Source: Desulfonauticus sp. 38_4375 (GTDB taxonomy: Bacteria > Desulfobacterota > Desulfovibrionia > Desulfovibrionales > Desulfonatronovibrionaceae). From it: a DNA stretch of 40,121 bases. The notes under the pieces were generated by a model. The model was given only the letters and a program-made list of their open reading frames with translations, had not been told where the DNA came from and searched no databases. Location of the stretch: contig LGER01000010.1 in assembly GCA_001507915.1 (NCBI GenBank), forward strand, positions 1 to 40,121, written 5' to 3'. Below, in pieces: positions 39,922-40,121 of the stretch. Position numbers and translations under genes: made by a program. Within the stretch, counting starts at the first letter, position 1, and each line of letters opens with the position of its first letter.

Positions 39922-40121
39922 ATGAAAAAACTACCCATAGGAATACAGACCTTTAGTGAGATTATAGATGGCAATTATGTATATGTAGATAAGACCTTTG
40001 AAGCCTATGAGCTTGCAATAAACTATAAGTATGTTTTTCTTTCCCGTCCCCGCAGGTTTGGAAAATCTCTTTTTCTGGATACCTTAAAGGAGCTTTTTGA
40101 GGGGAATAAAAGGCTTTTTGA
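39922..40121 (+). CDS. AAA-ATPase-like / DUF1703-family protein, 5' part only
   Basis: The first 66 residues of a protein that runs off the window. The start [18 protein letters not shown], the [11 protein letters not shown] segment and the P-loop-like [19 protein letters not shown] are the signature of AAA-ATPase-like (PF09820) proteins, which usually end in a PD-(D/E)XK-type DUF1703 domain. Such genes occur in many copies in anaerobe genomes; their role is not settled. GGAGCAAGAAG precedes the ATG at 39922. It is divergent from the TraY-like remnant, and its upstream DNA lies where that gene is broken. Confidence 0.9.
   Translation, partial: MKKLPIGIQTFSEIIDGNYVYVDKTFEAYELAINYKYVFLSRPRRFGKSLFLDTLKELFEGNKRLF

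Overview
The window looks like chromosome of an AT-rich (roughly 60% A+T by eye) anaerobic bacterium. It carries a ferredoxin-dependent 2-oxoacid oxidoreductase, anaerobe-style peroxide defence (Tpx and a ferritin-like protein), a ferredoxin:thioredoxin reductase catalytic subunit, sigma-54 signalling, LarC, a UbiD-type decarboxylase and cobamide synthesis. Together these suggest a Desulfobacterota lineage, perhaps Desulfovibrionales, but that placement is an inference from gene content. From 1 to about 35,480 the sequence is compact core genome; from about 35,480 to the right edge it is a looser, more AT-rich accessory region.

Left part: a minus-strand operon (3501 down to 91) runs tpx, ferritin-like protein, exported TlpA-type thioredoxin, exported peroxiredoxin, DUF2062 membrane protein, rsmA. 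Upstream of it is a tRNA-Leu(CAA) with its own promoter and terminator. On the plus strand follow a free HPt protein with a 962-residue hybrid histidine kinase, then infA, a PHP phosphoesterase and a U32-family protein. A minus-strand pair (DUF294 nucleotidyltransferase, larC) faces a DUF4212/sodium:solute symporter pair and a CBS-ACT protein.

Middle part: a small redox and Fe-S operon (TIM-barrel protein, glutaredoxin-like, FTR beta, NifU-like) is followed by a long plus-strand gene string: gltX, a NtrC-type sensor/regulator pair, queA, the four-subunit 2-oxoacid:ferredoxin oxidoreductase and aroE. Then come mltD, rlmB, an HD-domain gene and a rhomboid protease. Several convergent gene pairs overlap or abut at their stop codons.

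Right part: a two-gene restriction-modification module (DpnA-like methyltransferase and MutH/Sau3AI-like nuclease) lies at 28955-30431. Consistent with GATC specificity, I counted by eye only 20 GATC sites in the whole window, where about 140 are expected from composition. A run of MATE transporter, UbiD decarboxylase, cobT and DUF523 closes the core.

The last 4.6 kb holds unrecognised genes, including a tandem pair of paralogous coiled-coil proteins behind a near-consensus promoter. It also holds a 5'-truncated remnant of a DotA/TraY-like conjugation protein and the start of an AAA-ATPase-like gene. It looks like a decayed or rearranged conjugative-element region.
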